A program made the position numbers and the translations under genes. Below the pieces are notes generated by a model that was given only the letters and a program-made list of their open reading frames with translations, made no database searches and was not told the DNA's origin. Below are positions 14,454-21,053 of a DNA stretch of 23,049 nt, piece after piece (within the stretch, counting starts at the first letter, position 1; each line of letters opens with the position of its first letter). Origin of the DNA: Candidatus Kerfeldbacteria bacterium RIFOXYC2_FULL_38_9 (GTDB lineage Bacteria > Patescibacteriota > Patescibacteriia > UBA9570 > XYC2-FULL-38-9); NCBI GenBank assembly GCA_001818355.1, contig MHKJ01000053.1, forward strand, positions 40,257 to 63,305. The letters run 5' to 3'.

Positions 14454-15105
14454 CAGGAGAAATAAGGTAATAAGTGCGCAGTTGTAAACCAAAATTATTG
14501 GTACCCTCGGCATAAGTTAAACTGGAAAGTTCTAACACCGGAGTAAAACTGGACAAAGAAGCTAAAAAATTCTTGACGCCGGCATAACTTTTATCTTGCA
14601 ATTCCACATTCATGGTAATGAGCGTTGATCCAATGTTTTTATTGGCAAAAGAAACGCTTTGTTCATCAGCGGGATTGTCAACTTGAGCGGGTTTAGCGTT
14701 TTTATCATCGGTAGCACCGGCGGCGTTTTGACTAACATCAATACTGGTCATATTGATTTTGGCGGCTTGGGCAAAACTTTCTAAACGAGAAATCAATAAG
14801 GTCGGCTCAATCTGTGCCGGTAAAATTTGTAAAGCATATTGTAAACGCTCTTGATTTAATTGTTGATAATCTGCTTGCAATTTTTCCAAACTGGCCAATT
14901 CTTGCTGTTTTTGATTTAACAACAATTCAGGAGAATTATCTTTAGGTTTTTTAGCGTCAGTTAAAGAAAAATAAGCGCCCTGAATTAAAAATAACCAGCT
15001 CAAAGTAAAAATAATAATTACTTCAAAAATAGCCAACCAAATAAAATATTTTTTCAAAAATATCAGCAGTTTATTATTTTTGTTTTTCGGTGTAGAATTT
15101 TTCAT
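14440..15105 (-). CDS. pilO: Type IV pilus assembly protein PilO
   Basis: A 221-residue bitopic membrane protein with a basic cytosolic N-terminus, one helix at about 20-46, a coiled coil (LNQKQQELASLEKLQADYQQLNQERLQ) and a C-terminal ferredoxin-like domain containing ILPAQIEPTLLISRLESFAQAAKINM, the typical PilO motif after the coil. PilO pairs with PilN outside the membrane to link the PilM ring with the rest of the machine. Its ATG overlaps the pilN stop by 4 bases (ATGA), indicating coupling. The N-terminus is somewhat Lys/Asn-rich as in other AT-rich genomes. Confidence 0.88.
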   Translation of the reverse strand: MKNSTPKNKNNKLLIFLKKYFIWLAIFEVIIIFTLSWLFLIQGAYFSLTDAKKPKDNSPELLLNQKQQELASLEKLQADYQQLNQERLQYALQILPAQIEPTLLISRLESFAQAAKINMTSIDVSQNAAGATDDKNAKPAQVDNPADEQSVSFANKNIGSTLITMNVELQDKSYAGVKNFLASLSSFTPVLELSSLTYAEGTNNFGLQLRTYYLISPDDEK

Positions 15106-16127
15106 TGGGAAATTGTTTGATGAAATAAATCCGGAGAAAAACTGACGGTCATCACAAAATTTACTTTGTCTTGATCCTGAGAAGAGGTGGCGGAAGTAAC
15201 ATCAACCGCCAATACTTGCGGCGAGGCGCGGAAAAGCTCTACTTGATCGTGAATTTGATTGTAATTTTTAGCTACTACGTCAAAAACAAATTTTCCGGAA
15301 ACAGCCGAGCCGTTCATATTAGAATAATAAACCGTTGGTAAAGTGATGTTTTGGAGTAAAGAAAAAAGAGGTGTCCAATAAATGTGGGCGTTTAAAAGTT
15401 CGACTAAAGATTGCAGTTGATCACCATAAACACTGGCCTCTTGCTTGATTGGTATTAGTGCCTGAATTTTTTGGGAAAGTTGATTTACTTCTTGATTTTT
15501 TTGTTCAATTTGCACTAAAATATTTTGTTTTTGATAAGTTAAAACAGCAAAAACTGCAAAAACTGCAATCAAGGCTAAAACGGCAATAATAATTAAATCC
15601 CTTAAATAATGAATGGACCGGTGATGATAATTTTTAATTTTCGGCAATAAATTAGTACCCAACAAAGTGGTGCCACTGTCAGAGGTGGTATCGTTTAAAG
15701 CCGCTGAGGTGATGGGAGGTGGCGGTGTAATTGCTGGAGCGGCCGCAACCGGTGCTGGTGAAATTTTTTCTTGTTTTTGAGGTTTGGTGTATTTTTTTTG
15801 CGACTCTGGCACAATTTGATTTTCCTGACGAATATCCGCCAACAAATCCGGCAAATTTTCCTCTTTGTGATGCTTAGGAGCGTTGTGAATGGAAATTAAA
15901 GGATCCTTTTTTTTCTGGTTTCTCCAAGAAAGAAAAGATTTGTGCGGTTTTCGCGCTTGTTCTTTTTTTGGTAATTTTTCTTTTTTTTGGTCAGTTAAAA
16001 TTGTCTCGCCTTTTTGAAATTTTGCTTTCACAGTTTCTCCGGAAGTATATTCCACGTCATAAGCTGACGCTTTTTGGCGCCTGGATTTTTTTCCCCCGTT
16101 TGATTCAACAAAATTTATATCGTCCAT
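15102..16127 (-). CDS. pilN: PilN-like protein with a long cytosolic N-terminal extension
   Basis: The C-terminal half is a PilN: the NLLP motif at 159-162, a membrane helix at about 178-197, a coiled coil (IEQKNQEVNQLSQKIQAL) and a ferredoxin-like fold domain. PilN normally binds PilM through an INLLP-type motif at its extreme N-terminus. Here about 155 residues precede it: a highly charged Lys/Arg/Glu-rich stretch (about 10-120), then a proline-alanine linker (PAPVAAAPAITPPPP). At 341 residues it is well above the usual length near 200. It starts directly after the pilM stop. The extension looks disordered and might bind PilM, nucleic acid or membrane; nothing in it is recognised. Confidence 0.85.
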   Translation of the reverse strand: MDDINFVESNGGKKSRRQKASAYDVEYTSGETVKAKFQKGETILTDQKKEKLPKKEQARKPHKSFLSWRNQKKKDPLISIHNAPKHHKEENLPDLLADIRQENQIVPESQKKYTKPQKQEKISPAPVAAAPAITPPPPITSAALNDTTSDSGTTLLGTNLLPKIKNYHHRSIHYLRDLIIIAVLALIAVFAVFAVLTYQKQNILVQIEQKNQEVNQLSQKIQALIPIKQEASVYGDQLQSLVELLNAHIYWTPLFSLLQNITLPTVYYSNMNGSAVSGKFVFDVVAKNYNQIHDQVELFRASPQVLAVDVTSATSSQDQDKVNFVMTVSFSPDLFHQTISQ

Positions 16128-17273
16128 TTAATTTATTTCACGCATTGCTAAACCAACAGCCACGGCTAAACGCGGCCCTATTTGTTGTAAAACCGATTTT
16201 AACTCCACCGGATACATTACTCGCGCCCAAGGATCACCAATATACACTTTTATTCCCAAAACCATACTTAAATACTGGGTAATATTAGGCAACCAAGCTG
16301 ATCCGCCGGCTAAAATAATTTTTTCTAAATTGCCGTTGCCTTGACTTTGGTAAAGATTGAGTACGTATTTTACTTCATTCACTACGGAGTCCACCATAAA
16401 TTGAATTCTTTTGGGCACCTGTCCGGAAAGTTGATCCTGCTGTTTTGTTAAACCAAAATCTCTTTTAAATTGCTCGGCACGCGCCAAATCAATGTTCAAA
16501 TTATTGGCAATCGCCTTGGTAATAGTACGTCCACCAATGTCAATACTGCGGTTAATTAAAGGCACGGCATCCAAAACAATGCTGATGGTGGTGGCGGCCG
16601 CTCCCATATCAATTAACATAATCGGCGATTTGTCCCGACCCACCAAAGAGCGTTCCAGAGCGAAACTTTCTGTTTCCAGACTTACCAAATTCAAACCAGC
16701 TTCTTTAAACAGCTCAACATAGCGGGAAACCAACTTTTTAGGCGCGGCGGTTAACAAAATTTTGAAATATTTTTGCCTGTCTTTGGCGGTAATTTTGGCG
16801 GTTTGTTTTTCCGCATAAGGATTTTGCAACTGCCCTGTTTCCGTGCCACTCACTTGCGCTTGCAGAGGAACTTGGCTCACATCTTCGGCGTCTTCTAAAA
16901 TTTTCCAATCCAAAATCATTTCTGTCAAAGGCATGGGCACAAATTTTTTAGCTTCCCACTGCACCGCCGGCACCAGTTCTTTTTTGGGCATTTGCGGCAA
17001 GTGAATAATGGAAGTAAAAACCGTATAACTGGGCAAGGCCGCCACCACATTACGGGAAGTGGCGCGAGACTCTTGTAAAACTTTTTTAATGGCAAAAACC
17101 GCCTTATCTCTGACCTCTTTAGTGTCTTTGGTTAAAATTTCGTTAGTTTGTTCAGCATAACCATAAGTTATCAACTTGGGTTTGCTCTTTTCGTTTTCTA
17201 GTTCCACAATTTTTATTGCGGAATTAGCAATATCTATCCCTAAATACCGTTCGTTTGATCCAAACAAAGCCAT
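16128..17273 (-). CDS. pilM: Type IV pilus assembly ATPase-fold protein PilM
   Basis: A cytosolic actin-like protein that forms the ring bound by the PilN N-terminus. From the ATG at 17273 it has 381 residues, beginning MALFGSNERYLGIDIANSAIKIVELE, the standard PilM start with the phosphate-1 motif. Other marks are NVVAALPSYTVFTSIIHLP, the phosphate-2 motif LIDMGAAATTISIV and the adenosine motif ILAGGSAWLPNI near the end. An insertion of about 35 residues (QVPLQAQVSGTETGQLQNPY) is present, as in many Gram-positive and CPR PilM proteins. A longer frame to 17351 would begin inside the promoter and is rejected. It heads the pilMNO-FN3-BC operon. Confidence 0.95.
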   Translation of the reverse strand: MALFGSNERYLGIDIANSAIKIVELENEKSKPKLITYGYAEQTNEILTKDTKEVRDKAVFAIKKVLQESRATSRNVVAALPSYTVFTSIIHLPQMPKKELVPAVQWEAKKFVPMPLTEMILDWKILEDAEDVSQVPLQAQVSGTETGQLQNPYAEKQTAKITAKDRQKYFKILLTAAPKKLVSRYVELFKEAGLNLVSLETESFALERSLVGRDKSPIMLIDMGAAATTISIVLDAVPLINRSIDIGGRTITKAIANNLNIDLARAEQFKRDFGLTKQQDQLSGQVPKRIQFMVDSVVNEVKYVLNLYQSQGNGNLEKIILAGGSAWLPNITQYLSMVLGIKVYIGDPWARVMYPVELKSVLQQIGPRLAVAVGLAMREIN

Positions 17274-17305
17274 AAAATTATTTTTTAACTTAAGCCTGAC
17301 AATTT

Positions 17306-17313
17306 CCTCCTTT
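17306..17313 (-). promoter_or_regulatory. Displaced Shine-Dalgarno-like sequence in the pilM leader
   Basis: AAAGGAGG on the - strand is 32 bases before the pilM ATG, the same arrangement as in the pilA leader. A TTG 3 bases after it would encode a 5-codon peptide (MSGLS and stop); an ATT in frame with pilM is also near. Its use is unknown. Confidence 0.4.
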
Positions 17314-17322
17314 AACTGTTTT

Positions 17323-17351
17323 ATTATACCATACTTTGCAACCCAAAGCAA
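17323..17351 (-). promoter_or_regulatory. Promoter of the pilM operon
   Basis: TTGCTT (17351-17346), a 17-base spacer and TATAAT (17328-17323) on the - strand. It lies entirely to the left of the + strand island, so the island has not broken this operon. Confidence 0.8.
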
Positions 17352-17410
17352 ACAGCCAGGAATGGTTCAGTGTCCCGTTAATAGCCATTTTAATTTTTAC
17401 TGCTCTTGCC

Positions 17411-17441
17411 CTTGCCCAACACTTTATATTTTCCTATAATG
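17411..17441 (+). promoter_or_regulatory. Promoter P1 at the left edge of the island
   Basis: TTGCCC (17412-17417), a 17-base spacer and TATAAT (17435-17440). The box as a whole is about 77% identical to a second box at 22371-22401. The cupin ATG follows the -10 by 16 bases, which gives a leader of about 10 bases without a Shine-Dalgarno site. Confidence 0.75.
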
Positions 17442-17456
17442 AAATAACATAAACTT

Positions 17457-17807
17457 ATGAGAAAACCTTTCAAAAAAGAACTAACTTCAATTCCTCTGGA
17501 AGATGCACATGGTGGAAGCGGAAAACGTCGTCTTGTTTTGTCAGCAACTGATGATATTTCTAAGCAGTTGGAAGCATTTGCGAATACATATCTTCAACCA
17601 GGTTCAAAATTTGATTGGCACACGCATGAATCAATTGATGAATTTTTGGTTATTATAAGTGGAGTTGGTCGTGTGTTGTTTAAAGATGGTTCAGTATTTG
17701 ATTATAAGGAAAAAGACATGATTTATATTCCAGCAGACGTGGAACACATGATTGAAGCCGCGAGCGATCAAGACAGCGAATTCTTTTTTATTCGCGTTCG
17801 AGTGTAG
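17457..17807 (+). CDS. Single-domain cupin protein
   Basis: A 116-residue small beta-barrel protein. Cupin motif 1 is complete: after QPGSKFDW come His55, His57 and Glu62 (HTHESIDEF), and motif 2 contributes His97 (IPADVEHMI), so a divalent metal site with three His and one Glu is expected. The family includes sugar isomerases, dioxygenases and binding proteins, and the substrate cannot be told from sequence. It is the first + strand gene after the pilM promoter region and is driven by P1. The next ORF follows after 45 bases without a palindrome between them. Confidence 0.85.
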   Translation: MRKPFKKELTSIPLEDAHGGSGKRRLVLSATDDISKQLEAFANTYLQPGSKFDWHTHESIDEFLVIISGVGRVLFKDGSVFDYKEKDMIYIPADVEHMIEAASDQDSEFFFIRVRV

Positions 17808-17852
17808 TTCATCTGAATAATATTTCAACTTAAATTTATAATCAGAAATTTT

Positions 17853-18248
17853 ATGAGTACATTATCTACAATTGGATTAATTAGCTTTTTAATTTGTCTT
17901 TTTTTAGGACGTTTTTTAAACGAGAAAGCGCTACAAGTGCTTAATAAAGATGAAAAAATTAAATTAATGGACGGTTTTTCTAAAATGAGAAAATATAACC
18001 TTATTCCAATTATTATATTTACAATATTAATTATTTTACTTGGTCGGACATTGCAACCAGTAACAAATTTTATTATATTTATTTTACTATGGATTATTTT
18101 AATTGCCGTTACCCACATGTTTTTATTTTCCAAATTAAAAAGTTTACAATTATCTGATAAATACATTAAAAAAATTGTCTTGGCACAAATAATTAAGTTT
18201 TTAGGAGTTGGTATATTTATAGTAGCAAGTATATCTTATTATTTATAA
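17853..18248 (+). CDS. Small integral membrane protein, 131 aa, four predicted helices
   Basis: The protein has hydrophobic segments at about residues 5-20, 50-63, 71-95 and 111-130. A basic, acidic mix (NEKALQVLNKDEKIKLMDGFSKMRKY) follows helix 1 and KLKSLQLSDKYIKK lies before the last helix. No catalytic motif or known family is recognised. A TATAAT at 17837-17842 lies 10 bases before the ATG and may give a nearly leaderless message, but no good -35 is seen. Base composition is more AT-rich than in the pilus genes. It ends 18 bases before a short GC-rich inverted repeat. Confidence 0.65.
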   Translation: MSTLSTIGLISFLICLFLGRFLNEKALQVLNKDEKIKLMDGFSKMRKYNLIPIIIFTILIILLGRTLQPVTNFIIFILLWIILIAVTHMFLFSKLKSLQLSDKYIKKIVLAQIIKFLGVGIFIVASISYYL

Positions 18249-18266
18249 ATAAAAATAGCTTATAAC

Positions 18267-18304
18267 GTCACACAACATCAGAGCTCGCCGGCGCGTTGTC
18301 TGAC
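18267..18304 (+). repeat. Short attC-like inverted repeat (site 1)
   Basis: GTCACACAAC (18267-18276) and GTTGTCTGAC (18295-18304) are complementary at 9 of 10 positions around a GC-rich centre with CGCCGGCG. The arms resemble integron core sites (complement of GTTRRRY, here GTTGTCT). At 38 bases it is shorter than usual attC sites. The left arm recurs exactly in reverse complement at 22407-22416. The next ORF starts 34 bases after the GTT. Confidence 0.5.
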
Positions 18305-18328
18305 ATTTTCATTCATAATTTAAATACC

Positions 18329-18742
18329 ATGCTAACAAGAAAAAATACCTTTTACCTTTTTTCATCTCTTGATCTGATTACCTTCATTATTAACTTCGGC
18401 TTACTGGCTCGATTGGTAGTTGGACTACCTAAAGACTATGATAATACTCTCTTTTTCTTACTTGCTGTTCTACAAATTTTATTTTTGCTATCATTACTGC
18501 TAACTGCATACCTTCACTTTAAAAAACAGGAAAAAGCATTAATCCTATATTATCCACAATTAGTATGGCGTGCTCTTTTCTTTACTTGGAGTTTTGGATT
18601 TATCTTTTTAATAGAATCACTATTTTTCGCTACAACTTTGCATTACATACTAATTGTTATTGTGATCGTTGCTGAGCTCGCTAGATTGACCATGAACATT
18701 AAAATACAAAAAGAGATGAAAAATAATAAATTAAATATTTAA
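18329..18742 (+). CDS. Small integral membrane protein, 137 aa, four predicted helices
   Basis: Starting from the ATG at 18329 (a TTG at 18296 lies inside the inverted repeat and is rejected), the protein begins MLTRKNTFYLFSSLD. It has hydrophobic segments at about 8-30, 40-62, 77-95 and 98-117, with short polar loops (GLPKDYDN, HFKKQEKALILYYPQ). The C-terminus is basic and cytosolic in style (NIKIQKEMKNNKLNI). No family is recognised. It has no visible Shine-Dalgarno site, and the next gene follows after 12 bases, so the two are probably read together. Confidence 0.65.
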   Translation: MLTRKNTFYLFSSLDLITFIINFGLLARLVVGLPKDYDNTLFFLLAVLQILFLLSLLLTAYLHFKKQEKALILYYPQLVWRALFFTWSFGFIFLIESLFFATTLHYILIVIVIVAELARLTMNIKIQKEMKNNKLNI

Positions 18743-18754
18743 AAAATAAATATT

Positions 18755-19090
18755 ATGAGACAAGAACATGATCTTCGCCCTCAAATTGGCGAATGGCGCG
18801 AAGCCAATATACAACAAATTCAAGTCATAAAAGATTTTATTCTTAAAATTTATCGAACTCCTTTAGAAGAACAGGAATATTCAAGAGAGGAGTTTTCATC
18901 CAATAGGCCTCGTGGTGAGGATATAACAGCAATACATTCTGGTGATTTTGAATTACGCCAGGTTGAAATTTTTCAAGAGCAGAATGGTAGGTATCAATTT
19001 AGTTGTTATGTTGGAGAAACACAATTGATTATTACAGGCAAAGCCGCTAAAGATTTAGCAAAAAAATTAAGGGGAGAAGACAGTCAATAA
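18755..19090 (+). CDS. Soluble protein of unknown function, 111 aa
   Basis: A charged, soluble protein rich in Glu, Gln and Arg, without membrane segments. The N-terminal half is helical (EANIQQIQVIKDFILKIYRTPLEEQEYS) and the C-terminal half looks like a small beta sheet with a final helix (GRYQFSCYVGETQLIITG, then KAAKDLAKKLRG). No motif is recognised. It follows the membrane protein by 12 bases and precedes a HAD gene stump by 23 bases, so three ORFs lie between two palindromes. It may be a cassette gene or part of an older operon. Confidence 0.6.
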   Translation: MRQEHDLRPQIGEWREANIQQIQVIKDFILKIYRTPLEEQEYSREEFSSNRPRGEDITAIHSGDFELRQVEIFQEQNGRYQFSCYVGETQLIITGKAAKDLAKKLRGEDSQ

Positions 19091-19113
19091 TAACCTTGGC
19101 AAACTAACAAAAT

Positions 19114-19218
19114 ATGATTCAAGCATTTATATTTGATATGGATGGCGTGATCATTGATAGCGAGCCACTACAATCTATCTTTAGATTTTGCGTTTTTATG
19201 GTTTTTGCTCTAGGATAA
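19114..19218 (+). pseudogene. 5' stump of a HAD-superfamily phosphatase gene
   Basis: An ATG at 19114 opens 34 codons starting MIQAFIFDMDGVIIDSEPLQ. This is the exact N-terminus of beta-phosphoglucomutase-like HAD hydrolases: motif I DMDGV with both Asp residues, then the IDSEP segment. Intact members have about 210-230 residues. Here the frame passes into the 139-bp repeat and stops after 14 unrelated residues. Motifs II-IV and the cap are missing, so no active enzyme can result. The break falls within about 15 bases of the repeat's left edge, which suggests that the repeat, or a recombination at it, removed the rest of the gene. Confidence 0.8.
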
Positions 19219-19324
19219 ATTTGTACAAATATTGGAAATCAATTGCCTCGCACAAATTATGATTGCTATCGCAATGGTATCATAATGCGGTTTGGCGACT
19301 GCACATTATACGCGAATGTTAGAT
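19186..19324 (+). repeat. 139-bp repeat copy 1, attC-like palindrome
   Basis: This copy aligns without gaps to 20882-21020 (about 102 of 139 identical). It contains the hairpin ATTATGATTGC/GCAAT...CATAAT, interrupted on the 3' side by 5 unpaired bases, and an outer GCC/GGC pairing. It ends in CGCGAAT then GTTAGAT, a perfect match to the integron R' core GTTRRRY. The SDR gene starts 45 bases after this GTT. The unpaired bases on one side resemble the extrahelical bases that set strand choice in attC sites. Confidence 0.65.
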
Positions 19325-19362
19325 GAAATAAATTCTATTTTTTACTTAATTTATCCGATTGT

Positions 19363-20109
19363 ATGATTAAAAATAAAACAGCATTAATTACAGGATCGTC
19401 TTCTGGGATTGGTAAGGAGATAGCCATTCAGCTTGCCAGACAAAATATTGTGGTTTGCATCAATTATTCAAAATCAGCAGACGATGCGAAACGGGTTAAG
19501 AAGACCATTGAAAAAGAAGGTGGCAAAGCTGTTCTTTTTAAGGCAGACGTCAGCAAGGAAAAAAATGTTGAGCGACTGTTTATTTTTTTAAAAGAGGAAT
19601 TTGGTACATTGGATTATCTGATTAATAATGCCGGAATTAATGTGGCTAAAAAATTTGAAAAGTATTCAACTGCAGATTGGTCTAGGATAATAAATATTAA
19701 TTTGACTGGTAAATATCTTTGTACTAAATATGCCGCGCCTCTTTTAAAAAAATCGGTACGCCCCCGCATTATTAATATTGCATCAAGATTTGGAACAAAA
19801 CCAGACAACGAGATACCGGCATACTGTTGCGCAGAGGCTGGGGTTATCATGCTCACTAAAGTGAGCGCGCTTGGTTTAGCTAAATATGGTATTAAAGTAA
19901 ATACGATTAGCCCCAGTTTAACCCGGACTCCGTTGACTGAAAAAATGTGTTCTCAAGAAGAATTTAATTCCTATGCGGAAAATAATCCGTCAAAAAGGGT
20001 CGGACTTCCCAAAGACATCGCAAATGCTGTTTTATTTTTGATATCAGATAAAGCAGATTTTATAAATGGGGAAAATATTAATGTGAGCGGAGGTATTTTG
20101 TTAAAATGA
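19363..20109 (+). CDS. Short-chain dehydrogenase/reductase with Glu in place of the catalytic Lys
   Basis: A 248-residue classical SDR of FabG-like form. The Rossmann motif TGSSSGIG (10-17), the adenine-side Asp (FKADVS), NNAG (88-91) and the catalytic Ser141 (IINIAS) and Tyr154 are present, and the C-terminus ends with the usual VSGG. In the active-site motif YxxxK the Lys is Glu158 (AYCCAEAGV), a one-base difference from an AAG codon. The Lys normally lowers the Tyr pKa and binds the nicotinamide ribose, so activity may be altered or lost. The gene begins 45 bases after the core of repeat copy 1 and ends 21 bases before the next palindrome, like a one-gene cassette. Substrate unknown. Confidence 0.9.
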   Translation: MIKNKTALITGSSSGIGKEIAIQLARQNIVVCINYSKSADDAKRVKKTIEKEGGKAVLFKADVSKEKNVERLFIFLKEEFGTLDYLINNAGINVAKKFEKYSTADWSRIININLTGKYLCTKYAAPLLKKSVRPRIINIASRFGTKPDNEIPAYCCAEAGVIMLTKVSALGLAKYGIKVNTISPSLTRTPLTEKMCSQEEFNSYAENNPSKRVGLPKDIANAVLFLISDKADFINGENINVSGGILLK

Positions 20110-20130
20110 GAACAAGCTGTTAGACTATAC

Positions 20131-20168
20131 CATCACAACAGCGTACCAGATACGCGCAGATGTTACAC
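20131..20168 (+). repeat. Short attC-like palindrome (site 3)
   Basis: AACAGCGTA (20137-20145) pairs with TACGC (20151-20155) and TGTT (20161-20164), leaving 5 unpaired bases (GCAGA) on the 3' side, the same asymmetry as in the 139-bp repeats. Its 3' end (ATACGCGCAGATGTTA) resembles the end of repeat copy 1 (ATACGCGAATGTTA). The next ORF starts 30 bases after the GTT. Confidence 0.45.
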
Positions 20169-20191
20169 AATTTCAAAATAATAATATTCAT

Positions 20192-20533
20192 ATGCTCATT
20201 TCAAAATCTGACACGGAAAAAATTTCTAATTCAGAAACATGCATTGTTTGGGAATATCGTTTTCCAAGTAAACACGTTAGTTTTGCTACGGCAAAAATTA
20301 ATGGCCGTTACCCAAACAATGGCACCGTTGCAAACACGGAATGCGAGGAGGTGTATTATGTTATTAATGGTTCTGGTATAATTCATTCTGAATTTGGTGA
20401 TTTTGAAATTGGCACAGGTGATGTATATCATTTTTCCATGGGTGAAAAATTTTATGTTGAAGGAAATGAGCTTGATCTTGTACTGGTAAATGCCCCGTCA
20501 TGGAAACCTGAACAACATAAAGAGCTCAACTGA
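20192..20533 (+). CDS. Cupin-fold protein lacking the metal-binding histidines
   Basis: The 113-residue protein has the cupin barrel pattern: Glu53 followed by VYYVINGSGIIHSEFGDFEIGTGDVYHF. In motif 1 the HxH pair is replaced by Asn/Thr (TVANTECEEVYYV), and motif 2 lacks the usual His (MGEKFYVEG). It is therefore probably not a standard metal-dependent cupin and may be a binding or isomerase-like form. The ATG at 20192 is 30 bases after the core of the preceding palindrome. A 65-codon ORF follows after 21 bases. Sequence similarity to the cupin at 17457 is low, so they are not recent duplicates. Confidence 0.75.
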   Translation: MLISKSDTEKISNSETCIVWEYRFPSKHVSFATAKINGRYPNNGTVANTECEEVYYVINGSGIIHSEFGDFEIGTGDVYHFSMGEKFYVEGNELDLVLVNAPSWKPEQHKELN

Positions 20534-20554
20534 TTCTTTAAAACTACGTACAAC

Positions 20555-20752
20555 ATGGATATTGAAAAATTTATGAAATCAAAAATTCCTCAGCTGTACT
20601 TTGGTATTTCTAATAAAAAATTGATAGATAATGGCTTTAAACTTATTCCATTTAATAACAGCGAGTTAGTTGGTAATAGTAGCTATAATATCAATATCCA
20701 CGGTGGTGTGTTAGAACAAGAATGTCTTGAACAACGATTGCGCTTGAAGTAA
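20555..20752 (+). CDS. Short unknown ORF, 65 aa, probably a gene fragment
   Basis: It begins MDIEKFMKSKIPQLYFGISN and contains NGFKLIPFNNSELVGNSSYNINIHGG, which looks like part of a folded alpha/beta protein cut short. The last residues (ECLEQRLRLK) read into GC-richer DNA of a different style (ACAACGATTGCGC), as do the ends of other ORFs in this island that run into repeats. No Shine-Dalgarno site is seen. It could be a genuine small protein, but a truncated N-terminal fragment is more likely. Family not recognised. Confidence 0.4.
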   Translation: MDIEKFMKSKIPQLYFGISNKKLIDNGFKLIPFNNSELVGNSSYNINIHGGVLEQECLEQRLRLK

Positions 20753-20881
20753 AATTTGCCAATTTAAAAATGTCCAGTTAGATCTAGATGAAATTGGACT
20801 TTGAATAATTCGAGGGAGGAAATAATAAATTTTTGCACCACCCACCTAATAGCGCGTAGGCGATTATCTAATCTTGAGGGT
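20753..20881 (+). other. Intergenic stretch without a supported gene
   Basis: This stretch between the 65-codon ORF and repeat copy 2 has only very short frames. It includes a GTTAGAT (20777-20783) identical to the core of repeat copy 1, a CCAATTT/AAATTGG inverted repeat around it, and GGGAGG at 20814-20819 without a convincing start codon. It may be a remnant of another cassette. Confidence 0.4.
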
Positions 20882-21020
20882 TTTTGCTTCTTTGGAGCGT
20901 TTGTTTTAAGATGAAGTTGTACAAATATTGATAACCAATTGCCTCACTCAAACTGTGATCGCTTACGCGATACTATCACAATTTGGCTCGGCGACTGCGC
21001 ATGACGCGCGAATGTTGGTA
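20882..21020 (+). repeat. 139-bp repeat copy 2, attC-like palindrome
   Basis: This copy shows the better hairpin: TGCCTCACTCAAACTGTGAT on the left pairs with ATCACAATTTGGCTCGGCGA-like bases on the right, and CGC/GCG flanks the loop TTAC, with 4-5 unpaired bases (ACTA) on the 3' side. Where it differs from copy 1 in the arms, partner bases often change too (for example TTATGAT/ATCATAA against CTGTGAT/TATCACAA). It ends CGCGAATGTTGGTA. The ORF at 21054 starts 40 bases after the GTT. Confidence 0.65.
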
Positions 21021-21053
21021 TGTAAACTCATAAAATAAATTAAGAATACATAA

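Noticed and set aside
15102..16127. Recoding of UGA as in Gracilibacteria/Absconditabacteria.
   Set aside because: UGA is the natural stop of pilN and overlaps the pilO start; Trp is encoded by UGG throughout.
16128..17351. PilM starting at 17351.
   Set aside because: The extra codons lie within the -35/-10 region; the conserved N-terminus begins at 17273.
17371..17385. A seventh cassette core at CCCGTTAATA before the first cupin.
   Set aside because: It lacks a palindrome and a GCG segment, and is about 80 bases from the ATG, outside the range of the other six.
19186..21020. The 139-bp repeats as ends of an insertion sequence or a MITE.
   Set aside because: They are direct, have no terminal inverted repeats of transposon type or target-site duplication, and the DNA between them holds no transposase.
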